Source: JAZKDW01 sp040387375 (GTDB taxonomy: Bacteria > Pseudomonadota > Gammaproteobacteria > Burkholderiales > Burkholderiaceae_D). From it: a DNA stretch of 64,000 bases. Below are positions 34,696-43,546 of the stretch, piece after piece. Within the stretch, counting starts at the first letter, position 1. The number at the start of each line of letters is the position of its first letter. The DNA lies in the NCBI GenBank assembly GCA_040387375.1, contig JAZKDW010000022.1, forward strand, positions 46,240 to 110,239, read 5' to 3'. The translations under genes and the position numbers were made by a program. Under the pieces are notes generated by a model. That model was not told the origin of the DNA. It made no database searches and saw nothing but the letters and a program-made list of their open reading frames with translations.

Positions 34696-35940
34696 ATGTT
34701 CGACATCGATATCATTGCAGCAGTCCTCTTCGTCGTCGCCCTGATCCACACGTTCGCAGCAAAATCATTCGAACGTCTCGCCGACCGTTATCCGAAACAT
34801 GCCGGGCTGTTTCATTTCCTGGGCGAGATCGAAGTTGTGTTCGGCCTTTGGGCCTTTGTCCTGATTGCGGTCATGGCACTGGTCACCGGCGGCGCCGAGG
34901 CGATCGCCTATGCGGAGTCGCGCCAGTACACCGAACCGCTGTTCGTTTTTGTCATCATGGTTGTGGCGGCGTCGAAACCGGTGCTGGAAGCGGTGAAGGG
35001 ACTGGTTGACATGCTCGCCCGGCTGGTGCCGATCAAGACCGCCGTGGCGCGGGTCTGGATGTGTCTTGCCGTGGTGCCGATGATCGGCTCGCTGATCACC
35101 GAGCCCGCCGCCATGACGCTTGCCGCGCTGATGCTCGCGCCGCAGGTATTCCAGCAAGGCATTCCGGAGTGGCTGAAATACGGCGCGCTCGGCGTGCTGT
35201 TCGTGAATATCTCGATCGGCGGCACATTGACATCGTTTGCCGCGCCGCCGGTATTGATGGTGGCCTCGACATGGGGATGGGACAGCGCGTTCATGGCCGC
35301 CAATTTCGGCTGGAAGGCGTGTCTTGCAGTGCTGATCAACGCCACCGCCATCACCTGGCTGCTGCGCGCCCATGTCACGGAGCAGGCAGCGCGCGAACCA
35401 GGCGACATCAAGGTGCCATGGATGGTCAGCATGATTCATCTTGTGTTTCTGGCGGGTGTGGTCGTCGCCGCGCATCATCCCGTCATCTTCCTCGGGCTAT
35501 TCCTTTTTTTCCTCGGCTTTACGCAAGCTTATGTGCATTACCAGAATCCGCTGATCCTGAAGGAAGGTTTGCTGGTCGGCTTTTTCCTTGCCGGACTTGT
35601 TGTCCTGGGCGGCATGCAGCAATGGTGGCTGCAGCCTATCGTGTCGAGCCTGGAACCCACCGCGCTGTTTTTCGGCGCGCTGGCACTGACGGCGATTACC
35701 GACAACGCGGCGCTGACGTATCTCGGCTCGCTGATTGAAGGCATGACGGACCAGGCAAAATACATGCTGGTGGCGGGTGCGGTTGCCGGCGGCGGTCTGA
35801 CCGTCATCGCCAACGCGCCCAACCCGGCCGGCGTGGCGCTGCTGAGGAACGGATTTAATGATGAATCGATCGGCGCCGGCGGATTGCTGCTGGGAGCGCT
35901 GTTGCCGACCGCGGTGGCGGCGGCGTTTTTCCTGCTATAA
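34696..35940 (+). CDS. Putative Na+/H+ antiporter
   Basis: A 414-residue inner-membrane protein with about eleven hydrophobic helices, matching the putative Na+/H+ antiporter family (PF07399 type). Recognisable blocks are FHFLGEIEVVFGLWAF near residue 45, MIGSLITEPAAMTLAAL, NISIGGTLTSFAAPPVLM and ITDNAALTYLGSLIEG; the last resembles the ion-binding half-helices of the ion transporter superfamily. Exchange of sodium for protons is inferred from family naming, not shown. It is a single gene with its own 120-bp upstream region. Confidence 0.83.
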   Translation: MFDIDIIAAVLFVVALIHTFAAKSFERLADRYPKHAGLFHFLGEIEVVFGLWAFVLIAVMALVTGGAEAIAYAESRQYTEPLFVFVIMVVAASKPVLEAVKGLVDMLARLVPIKTAVARVWMCLAVVPMIGSLITEPAAMTLAALMLAPQVFQQGIPEWLKYGALGVLFVNISIGGTLTSFAAPPVLMVASTWGWDSAFMAANFGWKACLAVLINATAITWLLRAHVTEQAAREPGDIKVPWMVSMIHLVFLAGVVVAAHHPVIFLGLFLFFLGFTQAYVHYQNPLILKEGLLVGFFLAGLVVLGGMQQWWLQPIVSSLEPTALFFGALALTAITDNAALTYLGSLIEGMTDQAKYMLVAGAVAGGGLTVIANAPNPAGVALLRNGFNDESIGAGGLLLGALLPTAVAAAFFLL

Positions 35941-36211
35941 AAAATTGTTCTCTGTCGGCCCAATCCCATCGCCGCATGCGCTGGACGCGCTCGACACTGC
36001 CACGGCGATTTCGCCGAAAGCCAACTGTTCCCTGGTGCGTATCACGTCGTGGGACAGGATTGACATTTCTCTAAAAGGAAAAGGGAAACGCTCCTATACT
36101 TCAGTAAATAAAATGCCGTGCTCATCTGTAGTTTTTTATCGGCTTGCTGTCCGGTTCTTGCGATGGCACCTGTCCATGTTGAAATAACGCACCTGCGGCA
36201 AGAAGAAATGT

Positions 36212-36943
36212 ATGGCGCCCGTCAGTCGACAGTTTCCAAAAAATGAAAAATTGGCGGACATTGCCAGTGCCGGCTTTGACGGCCGATTAGCGCTTGTGAG
36301 CCAGTTGTCCACTAATGCAATTGAAAGTATCCAACAGATTGTCGATCTCAATCTGAATGCCGCCAAGGCCTCTGCGGAAGGTTCCGCAGTGGCAGCAAGC
36401 CGGTTGCTCGCTGCCAAAAATCCCCAGGAATTTATCTCGCGCGCTGTCGCTCAGGCAAAGCCGGCTACGGCCGAGGCGATTGTATATAACCTTCACCTCG
36501 CCGCTATCGCTGCCGCTACGCAAGCCGAAATTGCCCGCGTCGCTGAAGAGCACATTGCCGAATTTTCTCCGGCCAAAAGTTCACAGGAATTCATGTTGCA
36601 GACCGCCGCACAGGCGCAGCCAGCTGCTGTCAGCGCAACGGCATATAACCTTCACCTGGCCGCTATCGCTGCCGCTACGCAGGCCGAAATTGCCCGTGAC
36701 GCTGAAGAAAAAATTATCGAAACGGACCGCGAAGTCTCTGCATTGGTTGACGAGGTCTCCAAAAGCGCGCCAGCCGGTTCGCAAGATGTGATGGCAGTCA
36801 TGAAGTGCGCGGTCGACAGTGCCAGCGCGGGTTATGAACACTTCAGCAAGACCAGCAGGCAGGCAATCGAAGTCATGGAAAAAAATTGGAACACTGCAGC
36901 GAACCGGTTTTCGCAGGTGGCCGAACGTTCCGGAACAGCTTGA
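36212..36943 (+). CDS. Phasin-family protein with an internal duplication
   Basis: A 243-residue alanine-rich helical protein of the phasin type, which coats polyhydroxyalkanoate granules. The N-terminal part reads FDGRLALVSQLSTNAIESIQ and VDLNLNAAKASAEGS, the standard phasin start. Two consecutive segments are nearly identical: YNLHLAAIAAATQAEIARVA (from about residue 92) and YNLHLAAIAAATQAEIARDA (from about 146), a duplication of about 53-54 codons also visible in the DNA at about 36484 and 36644. Ordinary phasins of this group are about 180-190 residues, so the extra length is explained by the repeat. Presence of a phasin implies that the host stores PHA. Confidence 0.85.
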   Translation: MAPVSRQFPKNEKLADIASAGFDGRLALVSQLSTNAIESIQQIVDLNLNAAKASAEGSAVAASRLLAAKNPQEFISRAVAQAKPATAEAIVYNLHLAAIAAATQAEIARVAEEHIAEFSPAKSSQEFMLQTAAQAQPAAVSATAYNLHLAAIAAATQAEIARDAEEKIIETDREVSALVDEVSKSAPAGSQDVMAVMKCAVDSASAGYEHFSKTSRQAIEVMEKNWNTAANRFSQVAERSGTA

Positions 36944-36954
36944 ACGGCATCAGT

Positions 36955-37812
36955 CTATCCCATGCGAGAGACTTCACCATCGTTCGCCACCGTTGCCCGC
37001 TCCAGCAGCGTCCCTATCACCAGCATCTCCGGAATTAGCATCGTAAAATTGCCGATTGCGCGTTCCAGCTTGTCCCTGGTCCCGGCGGTGGGAGCGGCCA
37101 GCTTCGGCGGCGGCACCTGCGCCGCCAGTTCGTCGGCCGCCTTTTCTATGTCGGCATTGAGCATCGTGACTGCACGATCGATACCATCGAAATGGGGCGG
37201 CAAGATCACCGCGGCAAACCCGAGGTACGGCGGCACGTGCGCGAGGTAGCGATACAAGCTGGGCCAGATGCCGGCGTACCGGCCTTGCCCTCGATGGCTC
37301 AGCCAGTCGACAATATCCCTTGCGGCAGGATTCATGTCGCCCGGTTCCAGCATCGCCGGCAAGCGCGGCAAGGAAGCGGGAGCAGTCCATGCTCGTGGGT
37401 TCGCGCGAGCCCCGGCTGCCACGGCGCCGCGCAGATGGCGTTCGAGGCAGCGCAACGAAAGAATATTGATCGGGTTGGTCCGGTTGAAAGCCGCCAGCGA
37501 CGACGCAATGATCGCCTCATCGGTGGCCGAAATGCCCGCCGCCTGCCGCGCCTTCAATGGAATCGCCAGCGTCTGCGGCAAATCGGCCGTGCGGGCCAGT
37601 TGCCACCCCTTTTCCTGCAGCAGGCCGGACACCATCAATGGCCGCAGCACCTCCCATGCCCACTCGAGCACGCCGGGCAAGGTCGCCATGTGGCGGTAAA
37701 TGAGCGCCACCATCGGCACCGCCGAAAGATATTTGATGTCATCGTAGATTTCGCGTATTTGTCCGGTTGCCTGCGACTCGGGAAGCTCTGGCAATACCTG
37801 CTCTATGTTCAT
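36955..37812 (-). CDS. DehI-like (haloacid dehalogenase group I family) protein
   Basis: A 285-residue all-helical protein. The start at 37812 is chosen because GAGG lies six bases upstream; the longer frame to 38025 has no support. Its N-terminal pattern (ATGQIREIYDDIKYLSAVPM, then LIYRHMATLPGVLEWAW) resembles proteins named halocarboxylic acid dehydrogenase DehI family, which carry two internal repeats of this type; a second repeat is seen around PSLYRYLAHVPPYLGFAAVI. True DehI enzymes hydrolyse D- and L-2-haloacids using a conserved Asp and Asn, which I cannot place safely here, so catalysis is uncertain. It converges on the phasin gene with 11 bases between. Confidence 0.6.
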   Translation of the reverse strand: MNIEQVLPELPESQATGQIREIYDDIKYLSAVPMVALIYRHMATLPGVLEWAWEVLRPLMVSGLLQEKGWQLARTADLPQTLAIPLKARQAAGISATDEAIIASSLAAFNRTNPINILSLRCLERHLRGAVAAGARANPRAWTAPASLPRLPAMLEPGDMNPAARDIVDWLSHRGQGRYAGIWPSLYRYLAHVPPYLGFAAVILPPHFDGIDRAVTMLNADIEKAADELAAQVPPPKLAAPTAGTRDKLERAIGNFTMLIPEMLVIGTLLERATVANDGEVSRMG

Positions 37813-38017
37813 GTTCATCCTCAGCTTCATGTGGAAAATAATTGCCCGCGCTACGTGATGCTGGCTGACTCTCACCTCTTTTGGGCGCACGGCAAACCAT
37901 GCCCGATCCGCTGAATTGTAAGTCAGGCTGCAAAAGTGGGTGGCGGAGCAACGAACCCTGCAGGTGAAAGCGGCGGATTTTCGAACCAGGACAGACATCC
38001 TGCGTGACCGGCGGACA

Positions 38018-38070
38018 GAGGCCATCTGGCGCTGCCCCGATGCAGCGCCAGATGGCCTCGGCTGTTTTTT
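38018..38070 (+). terminator. Strong Rho-independent terminator on the plus strand
   Basis: A perfect 17-bp stem (GAGGCCATCTGGCGCTG and its complement, loop of eight bases, 38018-38059) is followed by GGCTG and six T residues (38065-38070). The T run is on the plus strand, yet both neighbouring genes are on the minus strand, so the transcript it ends is not one of the annotated genes. On the minus strand the same hairpin lacks a T run but might still slow transcription from the attachment-family gene into the DehI-like gene. Confidence 0.75.
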
Positions 38071-38097
38071 CCGAATGAAATGAGCGTCGGGCTTCCT

Positions 38098-38565
38098 CTA
38101 CGCTTTTGCCTTGTGCGCGTGGATCTGCTCCCGCAATTTCTCGCGGTTGAACTGCGTGTAGTCTTTGTTGATTTCCGCACTTACGGCCGACTGCAGCTCC
38201 GGGTCAAGCAGCTTGCGCAATACGCCAAGGAATTCAGGAGAGGCGACCAGGCAGAGCTGCCGGAAGCGGCCTTCCTGATGGGCGTGCAATAGAAAGCCGG
38301 CGATGCTCCTGGCGAATATCTCCGTCTGATGCTCGACAGGCGATTGATCTGGTTCATAACCGCTCGGTTGTGTCGGTGCCCCGGTGCTATGCCGACTCTT
38401 TGAGGCGGATCGCTGGCCCAGGTCGTCGGTCTCCAGGTCTGCAGCACGCAGACGCGCGGCTGTGTTTACCATGTCATTGATTTCTTCCAGAGGTGCGCCA
38501 TCCTGCTTTTGAGAAAAAATGCTCGCACGGCCTGCATTTGCTGAAACGATCCAAGTAGCGTCCAT
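38098..38565 (-). CDS. Host attachment family protein
   Basis: A 155-residue protein of the family named protein required for attachment to host cells (PF10116 type). The conserved start TWIVSANAGRASIFSQ and the block LCLVASPEFLGVLRKLLDPE are visible, followed by INKDYTQFNREKLREQIHAH. The ATG at 38565 has GAGGA five bases upstream; an in-frame ATG further up lacks a site. The fold is like eRF1/Pelota domain 2 and the protein is cytoplasmic, so the family name probably does not describe its direct role. Widely found in betaproteobacteria near stress genes. Confidence 0.82.
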   Translation of the reverse strand: MDATWIVSANAGRASIFSQKQDGAPLEEINDMVNTAARLRAADLETDDLGQRSASKSRHSTGAPTQPSGYEPDQSPVEHQTEIFARSIAGFLLHAHQEGRFRQLCLVASPEFLGVLRKLLDPELQSAVSAEINKDYTQFNREKLREQIHAHKAKA

Positions 38566-38700
38566 AGTGTCCTCGTTAATGGTTCGGAAAGAAAATAGGA
38601 TGCTCGGGATACCTGAATTGTTCCGCACTTTGCCGGAAAAACTTGTTTGGACGGAAGAGGACCACCCGGCTCTCGGCGGACTCCCGGATCCACATCGATC

Positions 38701-39240
38701 TCACTCGATCTGATCCGGGTGAGTGCTTAACAACGGGAACGGATTAATGGCCCCGGCGCTACCGTATATTCCATAGTGCAAATGCGGCGGCGTGGTTCTG
38801 GCGTTGCCGGTGTTGCCGACATATCCGAGCACCGTGCCAGACGCTATACGCTGGCCAATAGAAATCTGGGAAAATCGGTCCAGATGGGCATAATAATGGC
38901 GTTGGCCGCCCGGCCCGAGCACCCACACTACATTGCCGCCCAGACCGCTGGAGCCGCGACGCAGCACGACACCCTCCGTAGTTGCCTGCACCGGCGTTCC
39001 CTTTCCAGAAAATAAATCGATGCCTTCATGCCGGCGCCCTCCAGGACGCGATACATGCCAGCTATCGCGCAATGCGCTACGCTTGAGATTGTCGACCGGC
39101 ATGGACAGGGTGGCAGGGACAGGCATCGATGCCAGACGCACTGCATAAACAGCGGCATCAAGAAACGGCAGCACAACGCTGAGCATTGCCAGCCATAGCA
39201 CCGCATAAAAAAACCTGTGAATTGCCTTTCTCAATGGCAC
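38701..39240 (-). CDS. M23-family peptidoglycan endopeptidase, membrane anchored
   Basis: A 179-residue lysostaphin-like metallopeptidase. One N-terminal helix (FFYAVLWLAMLSVVLPFLDA) anchors it, facing the periplasm. Zinc ligands are in HEGIDLF (His and Asp) and HLHYGIY (second His), with HYYAHLDRF supplying the catalytic histidine, so the active site looks complete. It should cut peptide cross-links in murein. At 179 residues it is a minimal member with no coiled coil or LysM domain. Confidence 0.88.
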   Translation of the reverse strand: MPLRKAIHRFFYAVLWLAMLSVVLPFLDAAVYAVRLASMPVPATLSMPVDNLKRSALRDSWHVSRPGGRRHEGIDLFSGKGTPVQATTEGVVLRRGSSGLGGNVVWVLGPGGQRHYYAHLDRFSQISIGQRIASGTVLGYVGNTGNARTTPPHLHYGIYGSAGAINPFPLLSTHPDQIE

Positions 39241-39446
39241 GCTCGCAAATCAGGGGGGCATGACAACATGCCGTCAACGGTTTTGGTCCAGGAATCAAGC
39301 ATACCGCGATTTGAGGACCACGATCGGGGTTGCGCCGGAATGCCGAAGATAGTGAATTTTGTATGGGCAGCAGTTCTGGCGTTCGTCACCCTCGCCTGGC
39401 GGACAATGCAAGCGGTATGATTCAGCGTTAATTTCAGGAGCAGCGA

Positions 39447-39968
39447 ATGCGATTTGTTTCATGCACCCATGAAGAACACGCCGGTCAGATGCTTGACATC
39501 CTGAACGAAGCCATCGTCAACTCAACCGTCCTGTACGACTACCTTCCACGTCCACCGGAAAGCATGGTCAGCTGGTTTGGCGCCAAGGAGGCGGGCCGCT
39601 TTCCTGTCATTGGTGTCGAAGACCATACCGGCACATTGATGGGATTTGCGACCTACGGCAGCTTTCGCGCCTGGCCTGCTTACAAGTATTCAGTGGAAAA
39701 TGCACTGTACATTCACAAGGATCACCGCAGAAAAGGTCTGGGCCTGATGTTGATGCAGCGCCTGATCGAGGCCGCGGGGGAACAGCAATACCACTCGCTC
39801 ATAGCTGGAATCAGCATGGATAATCCTGCCAGCATAAGCTTGCACGAGAAGCTGGGATTCGCCCATGCCGGGACGATCAGGCAGGCGGGACTCAAATTCG
39901 GACAATGGCTGGATCTTGGTTTCTATCAGCTGCTTCTGGAGACGCCCGCTGAGCCGGTCGATGGTTAA
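39447..39968 (+). CDS. GNAT-family N-acetyltransferase, phosphinothricin-acetyltransferase-like
   Basis: A 173-residue acetyltransferase with a CAGGAG site ten bases before the ATG. The acetyl-CoA loop is HRRKGLGLMLMQRLIEAAG (motif A, about residue 93), preceded by SVENALYIHKDH. The arrangement VIGVEDHTGTLMGFATYGSF, AYKYSVENALYIHKDHR and GFAHAGTIRQAG-KFGQWLDL is that of the PAT/YncA group, which acetylates amino-acid-like substrates such as phosphinothricin or methionine sulfoximine. Actual substrate unknown. Confidence 0.85.
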   Translation: MRFVSCTHEEHAGQMLDILNEAIVNSTVLYDYLPRPPESMVSWFGAKEAGRFPVIGVEDHTGTLMGFATYGSFRAWPAYKYSVENALYIHKDHRRKGLGLMLMQRLIEAAGEQQYHSLIAGISMDNPASISLHEKLGFAHAGTIRQAGLKFGQWLDLGFYQLLLETPAEPVDG

Positions 39969-39983
39969 GGCATGATTTTCCGT

Positions 39984-40898
39984 TCAGCGGCAATCCAGAT
40001 TTCTGAAGCACCAGGTGCGGACGTAATTCACCTCGTAGGTGGCGCCGGGATCGAAAGTGTCATCTCTTCTGGTTGGCGTTGTTTCGTCCGGCGGAGATAA
40101 GGGATCAGCGCGGATACCAAGTGCGATATACATCGGATCCGACAGACTGATCGGGATGGTGTGAACAGCATTTCCATCAAGGTAAAACGTGACCTGACTG
40201 GGCTCCCACTTCACCGCATAGCGGTGGAAGTCTGCGGAAAGATCCACGCCAGGATAGGTGATCTTGTTATCCACCGCCCTGGCGCCGGAAGTTGGGGAGC
40301 ACTCCGGCTCCTCAGGGGTACAGGCTACGTGCACAACCACTTCATAAGAAATGGGGTGCAGCTGCGCGTCGGCATATGGTTCGCGCATGTACGTTTCCAT
40401 GATGTCGATTTCCGGAAGATCAGAGGTGGCCGCCAGCCAGAACGCTGGAAAGAGCCCTTTGCCGAAAGGCAGTTTTGCTTCAATTTCGAAACATCCATAC
40501 CTTTGCAGATATCCGGTTCTCTGGAGATTTCCACCTTCAGGTGTTATTGGGCTGCTGTAGATGACTCTGTCAGTGAAATCACTTTGCGGATCGCTATCAC
40601 TACGCTGCAGCCACAATGTCAAGGACCCATCGGAAACTTCATAACCTGTGGCGGGTCCAGGACTCAGGAATGAGAACCGGTCCAGCCATATGTTCGGGTC
40701 AAGCGGCGTATTAAATTCTTCCGCAAGTCCGGCAACATAATCGTCAGCATTGCCGCCACATGGAGCCAGCGAGGCCGGTGGCGCAGCAGGTACGGTCGGC
40801 GGAGCGGCGTTCGTTTGGCTCCATCCAGTGATTGGTTCGGCCAGCAGTAATAAAAAGGATAATTTGCAAAGGCAAGTTGTGAATGACGCGTTCCTCAT
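39984..40898 (-). CDS. Secreted GH16-family beta-glucanase-like hydrolase
   Basis: A 304-residue exported glycoside hydrolase. The ATG at 40898 follows a strong GGAGGAG site, and a signal peptide precedes AEPITGWSQTNA. The catalytic signature of family 16, EIDIMET (nucleophile Glu, helper Asp, acid/base Glu), lies at about residue 170. Flanking blocks also fit: GCFEIEAKLPFGKGLFPAFW before it, and DFHRYAVKWEPSQVTFYLDG after it. Likely substrates are beta-1,3- or mixed-linkage glucans or related galactans. No carbohydrate-binding module is seen. Confidence 0.88.
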   Translation of the reverse strand: MRNASFTTCLCKLSFLLLLAEPITGWSQTNAAPPTVPAAPPASLAPCGGNADDYVAGLAEEFNTPLDPNIWLDRFSFLSPGPATGYEVSDGSLTLWLQRSDSDPQSDFTDRVIYSSPITPEGGNLQRTGYLQRYGCFEIEAKLPFGKGLFPAFWLAATSDLPEIDIMETYMREPYADAQLHPISYEVVVHVACTPEEPECSPTSGARAVDNKITYPGVDLSADFHRYAVKWEPSQVTFYLDGNAVHTIPISLSDPMYIALGIRADPLSPPDETTPTRRDDTFDPGATYEVNYVRTWCFRNLDCR

Positions 40899-41043
40899 GG
40901 AAAGCTCCTCCAGTCTGTCCAAGTCCGACAAGAAACGGCGTGTCCATCACTTTAACGGCAGCATTGTAAAAACATTCTAGGCATTCGCTGTCACGGGAAT
41001 CGATGAAAACGAAAAGGATTTGATGTATGTCAGCGAGAGTAAT

Positions 41044-41093
41044 GCACATAAATTCCAATAAATATCCGCCGATATTTATTGGAATTTATGTGC
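41044..41093. repeat. Perfect 23-bp-stem AT-rich hairpin
   Basis: GCACATAAATTCCAATAAAT and its following ATC form the first arm (41044-41066); CGCC is the loop; the second arm is the exact complement (41071-41093). It sits between the divergent GH16 and FMN-reductase genes. It has no T run, so it is not a standard terminator. Possibilities are an operator or cruciform site or the remnant of a small palindromic element. Confidence 0.85.
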
Positions 41094-41167
41094 CTTCTAT
41101 TGATCCAATCGGTCAAATGTTCATCGACCCAAAATAAAATGACATGAAGAGATAACTTCCGAGAACC

Positions 41168-41776
41168 ATGATGACTAGACTGGTCGGCATTTCAGGTAGC
41201 TTGCGCAATAACTCCTATAACACTGCGCTTCTTCGAGCTTCGGCAACGATGATGCCAGACGGCACGGAGCTCATTTTTGGAGAGATAAAACAGATCCCGC
41301 TTTACGACGGGGATATCGAGACGGCACAAGGAATTCCAGGCGCTGTTGCCACGCTTAAAGATATGATTGCCATGGCGGATGGCCTGATGATCGTGACGCC
41401 TGAATACAATAATTCGATACCGGGCGTCTTGAAGAATGTAATCGATTGGCTGTCACGTCCGCCGGCCGACATTGAACGTGTTTTTGGCGGCAAACCGGTT
41501 GCGCTGTTGGGCGCTTCCCCTGGCGGTTTCGGTACGATCCTCAGTCAAAATGCATGGCTGCCTGTCTTGCGTACCTTGGGGACAGAACCCTGGTTTGAGG
41601 GGCGTTTGATGGTGTCGCGCGCCCAAAAGGTTTTCGACGACAATGGCGCGATAATCGATCAGGCCGTTCACGACCAGCTCAAGCAGTTTGTCGAAGGATT
41701 TGTTCAATTCGTCCAGTCGCATCAGGATCCGGACACGGGACTGGAGCAGGCGGCAAGCCAGACAATGCCGCAGTGA
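41168..41776 (+). CDS. NADPH-dependent FMN reductase family protein
   Basis: A 202-residue flavodoxin-fold reductase. The phosphate-binding loop GISGSLRNNSYNTALLRA is at the N-terminus, the typical PLYDGDIE follows near residue 40, and TPEYNNSIPGVLKNVIDWLS (about residue 78) is the family signature for FMN contact. LLGASPGGFGTIL is the third block. Members reduce FMN, azo dyes, quinones or chromate with NADPH. Two adjacent ATG codons (41168, 41171) could both start it. The DUF5996 gene follows after 15 bp. Confidence 0.9.
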   Translation: MMTRLVGISGSLRNNSYNTALLRASATMMPDGTELIFGEIKQIPLYDGDIETAQGIPGAVATLKDMIAMADGLMIVTPEYNNSIPGVLKNVIDWLSRPPADIERVFGGKPVALLGASPGGFGTILSQNAWLPVLRTLGTEPWFEGRLMVSRAQKVFDDNGAIIDQAVHDQLKQFVEGFVQFVQSHQDPDTGLEQAASQTMPQ

Positions 41777-41791
41777 TCGACCGCTGTAGCC

Positions 41792-42748
41792 ATGTCAACT
41801 TCACCAGGCAGTTCGTATCACGGCCAGACCTGGCCGGAGTGGCGTTTTGATGAGGGCAAGGACACTTGCGCAACGCTGCATATGTGGACGCAGATCGCCG
41901 GCAAGATCCGGCTGGCTCAGAGCCCCTGGCTCAACCACTCCTGGCATGTCACTTTCTATCTTACGGCGCGTGGCATGACAAGCTCGCCTGTTCCCTGCGG
42001 CATGCGCACGTTTGAAATTGATTTCGACTTTATCGACCACCAACTGCGGATCCTGACGAGTGATGGGATGACCAGGACCTTGGCGCTTCGGCCGCGCCCG
42101 GTTGCCGACTTTTACCGGGAATTGTTTGTCCATCTGACCGGCCTCGGCTTTGATATCAAGATCCATGCAAAGCCCAATGAAGTGATCGACGCAATTCCAT
42201 TCGAGCAGGATCATGTCCACGCGTCCTACGATGCGGAGTATGTTAACAGGCTCTGGCGCATCCTGGCCCAGGCGGACCGTGTGTTCAAACAATTCCGCAG
42301 CGGTTTTATCGGCAAATGCAGTCCGGTGCATTTTTTCTGGGGCGGCTTTGATCTCGCGGTAACGCGATTTTCCGGACGCACAGCTCCGCAACATCCAGGT
42401 GGCATACCCAATTGCCCGGATTGGGTCATGCAGGAAGCCTACTCGCATGAACTCAGTAGTTGTGGATTCTGGCCCGGCAATGACGGTTTGCCCTATCCGG
42501 TATTTTATGCCTACGCGTATCCGGAACCACCGGGATTCAATACGGCACAGGTGCGGCCGGACGAGGCCAGCTACAACAAGACATTCGGCGAGTTCATCTT
42601 GCCCTATGCCGTTGTACAACAATCGCAATCTCCCGATGCCATGCTGCTCGAATTCTTGCAGAGCACTTACGACGCGACGGCTAACCTGGGCAAATGGGAT
42701 CGCGCAGCGCTTGAGAAGGGAGCGCCAATTCCCCTTTCCAGGCACTGA
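41792..42748 (+). CDS. DUF5996 family protein
   Basis: A 318-residue protein of unknown function that matches the DUF5996 family by its start (WPEWRFDEGKDTCATLHMWT, then QIAGKIRLAQSPWLNHSWH) and by the histidine- and aromatic-rich block KCSPVHFFWGGFDLAVTRFS near residue 190, with AYSHELSSCGFWPG after it. It has no signal peptide or membrane segment. It lies 15 bp behind the FMN reductase and is probably cotranscribed with it. The conserved His, Glu and Cys residues could bind metal, but no reaction is known. Confidence 0.8.
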   Translation: MSTSPGSSYHGQTWPEWRFDEGKDTCATLHMWTQIAGKIRLAQSPWLNHSWHVTFYLTARGMTSSPVPCGMRTFEIDFDFIDHQLRILTSDGMTRTLALRPRPVADFYRELFVHLTGLGFDIKIHAKPNEVIDAIPFEQDHVHASYDAEYVNRLWRILAQADRVFKQFRSGFIGKCSPVHFFWGGFDLAVTRFSGRTAPQHPGGIPNCPDWVMQEAYSHELSSCGFWPGNDGLPYPVFYAYAYPEPPGFNTAQVRPDEASYNKTFGEFILPYAVVQQSQSPDAMLLEFLQSTYDATANLGKWDRAALEKGAPIPLSRH

Positions 42749-42859
42749 TGATGCGTTGCGCGTTTTAGTAAAACCATCTTGCCGGCACCATCACCAGCAA
42801 GGTGGCCGCGAAATATTGCAAAAATACACTTTCTACCCGTTATGGCTTGCTGCCTGGCC

Positions 42860-43390
42860 TCACTCCGTAAAACCGATTTCTCCTTCAGCCTCCCCGGCCC
42901 AATCGAGCGGATACACACCCTGCGCCACCAGATAATGAAAAGTCGAAAAGCGCCAATCGGCCTCCCGCTCGACCAAGCCATGTCTGAGCGGATTGACATG
43001 CACATAATCCATGTGTGCCGCAAAATCCGCATCGTCACGAATCAGATGCTCCCAATAACGCCGCTGCCAGATACCCCGCTCGCCACGCCGCAGCCGAGTC
43101 GCGGAGCGCCATTCCTTGTCCGGCAGCGATTTTGAAAAGCGAATCTTGATCAGCCGCCATCGCAACGCAAAATCAGCATCACCAGCCGGCAGCTCAATCA
43201 CGCAATGCATGTGTTCAGGCAGCACAACCCATGCGTGTATTTTGAATGGATGCGCCAGTCGAACCGTACGTACAGCATCCCGAAGAAAATCAATATGGCG
43301 CACCAGGAGATCGTTGTCGGATCGCTGTAAAAGATTCACCGTGAAAAAGTAGGTACCACCAGGACACCAGGCGCGATGGTAATTGGGCAT
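42860..43390 (-). CDS. REP-associated tyrosine transposase (RAYT)
   Basis: A 176-residue Y1/HUH nuclease of the TnpA-REP group. The start PNYHRAWCPGGTYFFTVNLL is the standard RAYT opening. The metal-binding HUH motif is in VVLPEHMHCVIELP (His-Met-His), and the catalytic tyrosine is in MDYVHVNPLRHGLV. Domesticated RAYTs of this type cut single-stranded REP hairpins preceded by GTAG and are thought to spread them. GTAG hairpins are present 157 bp upstream at 43547-43597 and elsewhere in the window (23935-24031 and 58683-58886). All key residues are present, so it is probably active. Confidence 0.92.
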   Translation of the reverse strand: MPNYHRAWCPGGTYFFTVNLLQRSDNDLLVRHIDFLRDAVRTVRLAHPFKIHAWVVLPEHMHCVIELPAGDADFALRWRLIKIRFSKSLPDKEWRSATRLRRGERGIWQRRYWEHLIRDDADFAAHMDYVHVNPLRHGLVEREADWRFSTFHYLVAQGVYPLDWAGEAEGEIGFTE

Positions 43391-43546
43391 GCAGAAATTT
43401 TACATGGCATGCGCCGCGCCTGACGAATTACGAATGGCACAGTAAGGCTCTACATCCAGAGACGTGTAATTTCGAAGAAAAATCAATTGCTTCTGGCGCG
43501 CAGCAACAACACTAAAATTCCAACGCTAAAAATCTAAGGCCAACAA

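Noticed and set aside
37895..38060. Glycine riboswitch
   Set aside because: Only scattered short strings resemble it; the conserved CCGAAGG part and paired stems are missing and no glycine gene lies downstream. Kept only as a low-weight idea in the orphan-terminator finding.
39217..39420. 67-codon plus-strand frame between the M23 and GNAT genes
   Set aside because: No ribosome site, no motif and partial overlap with the M23 gene start; probably chance.
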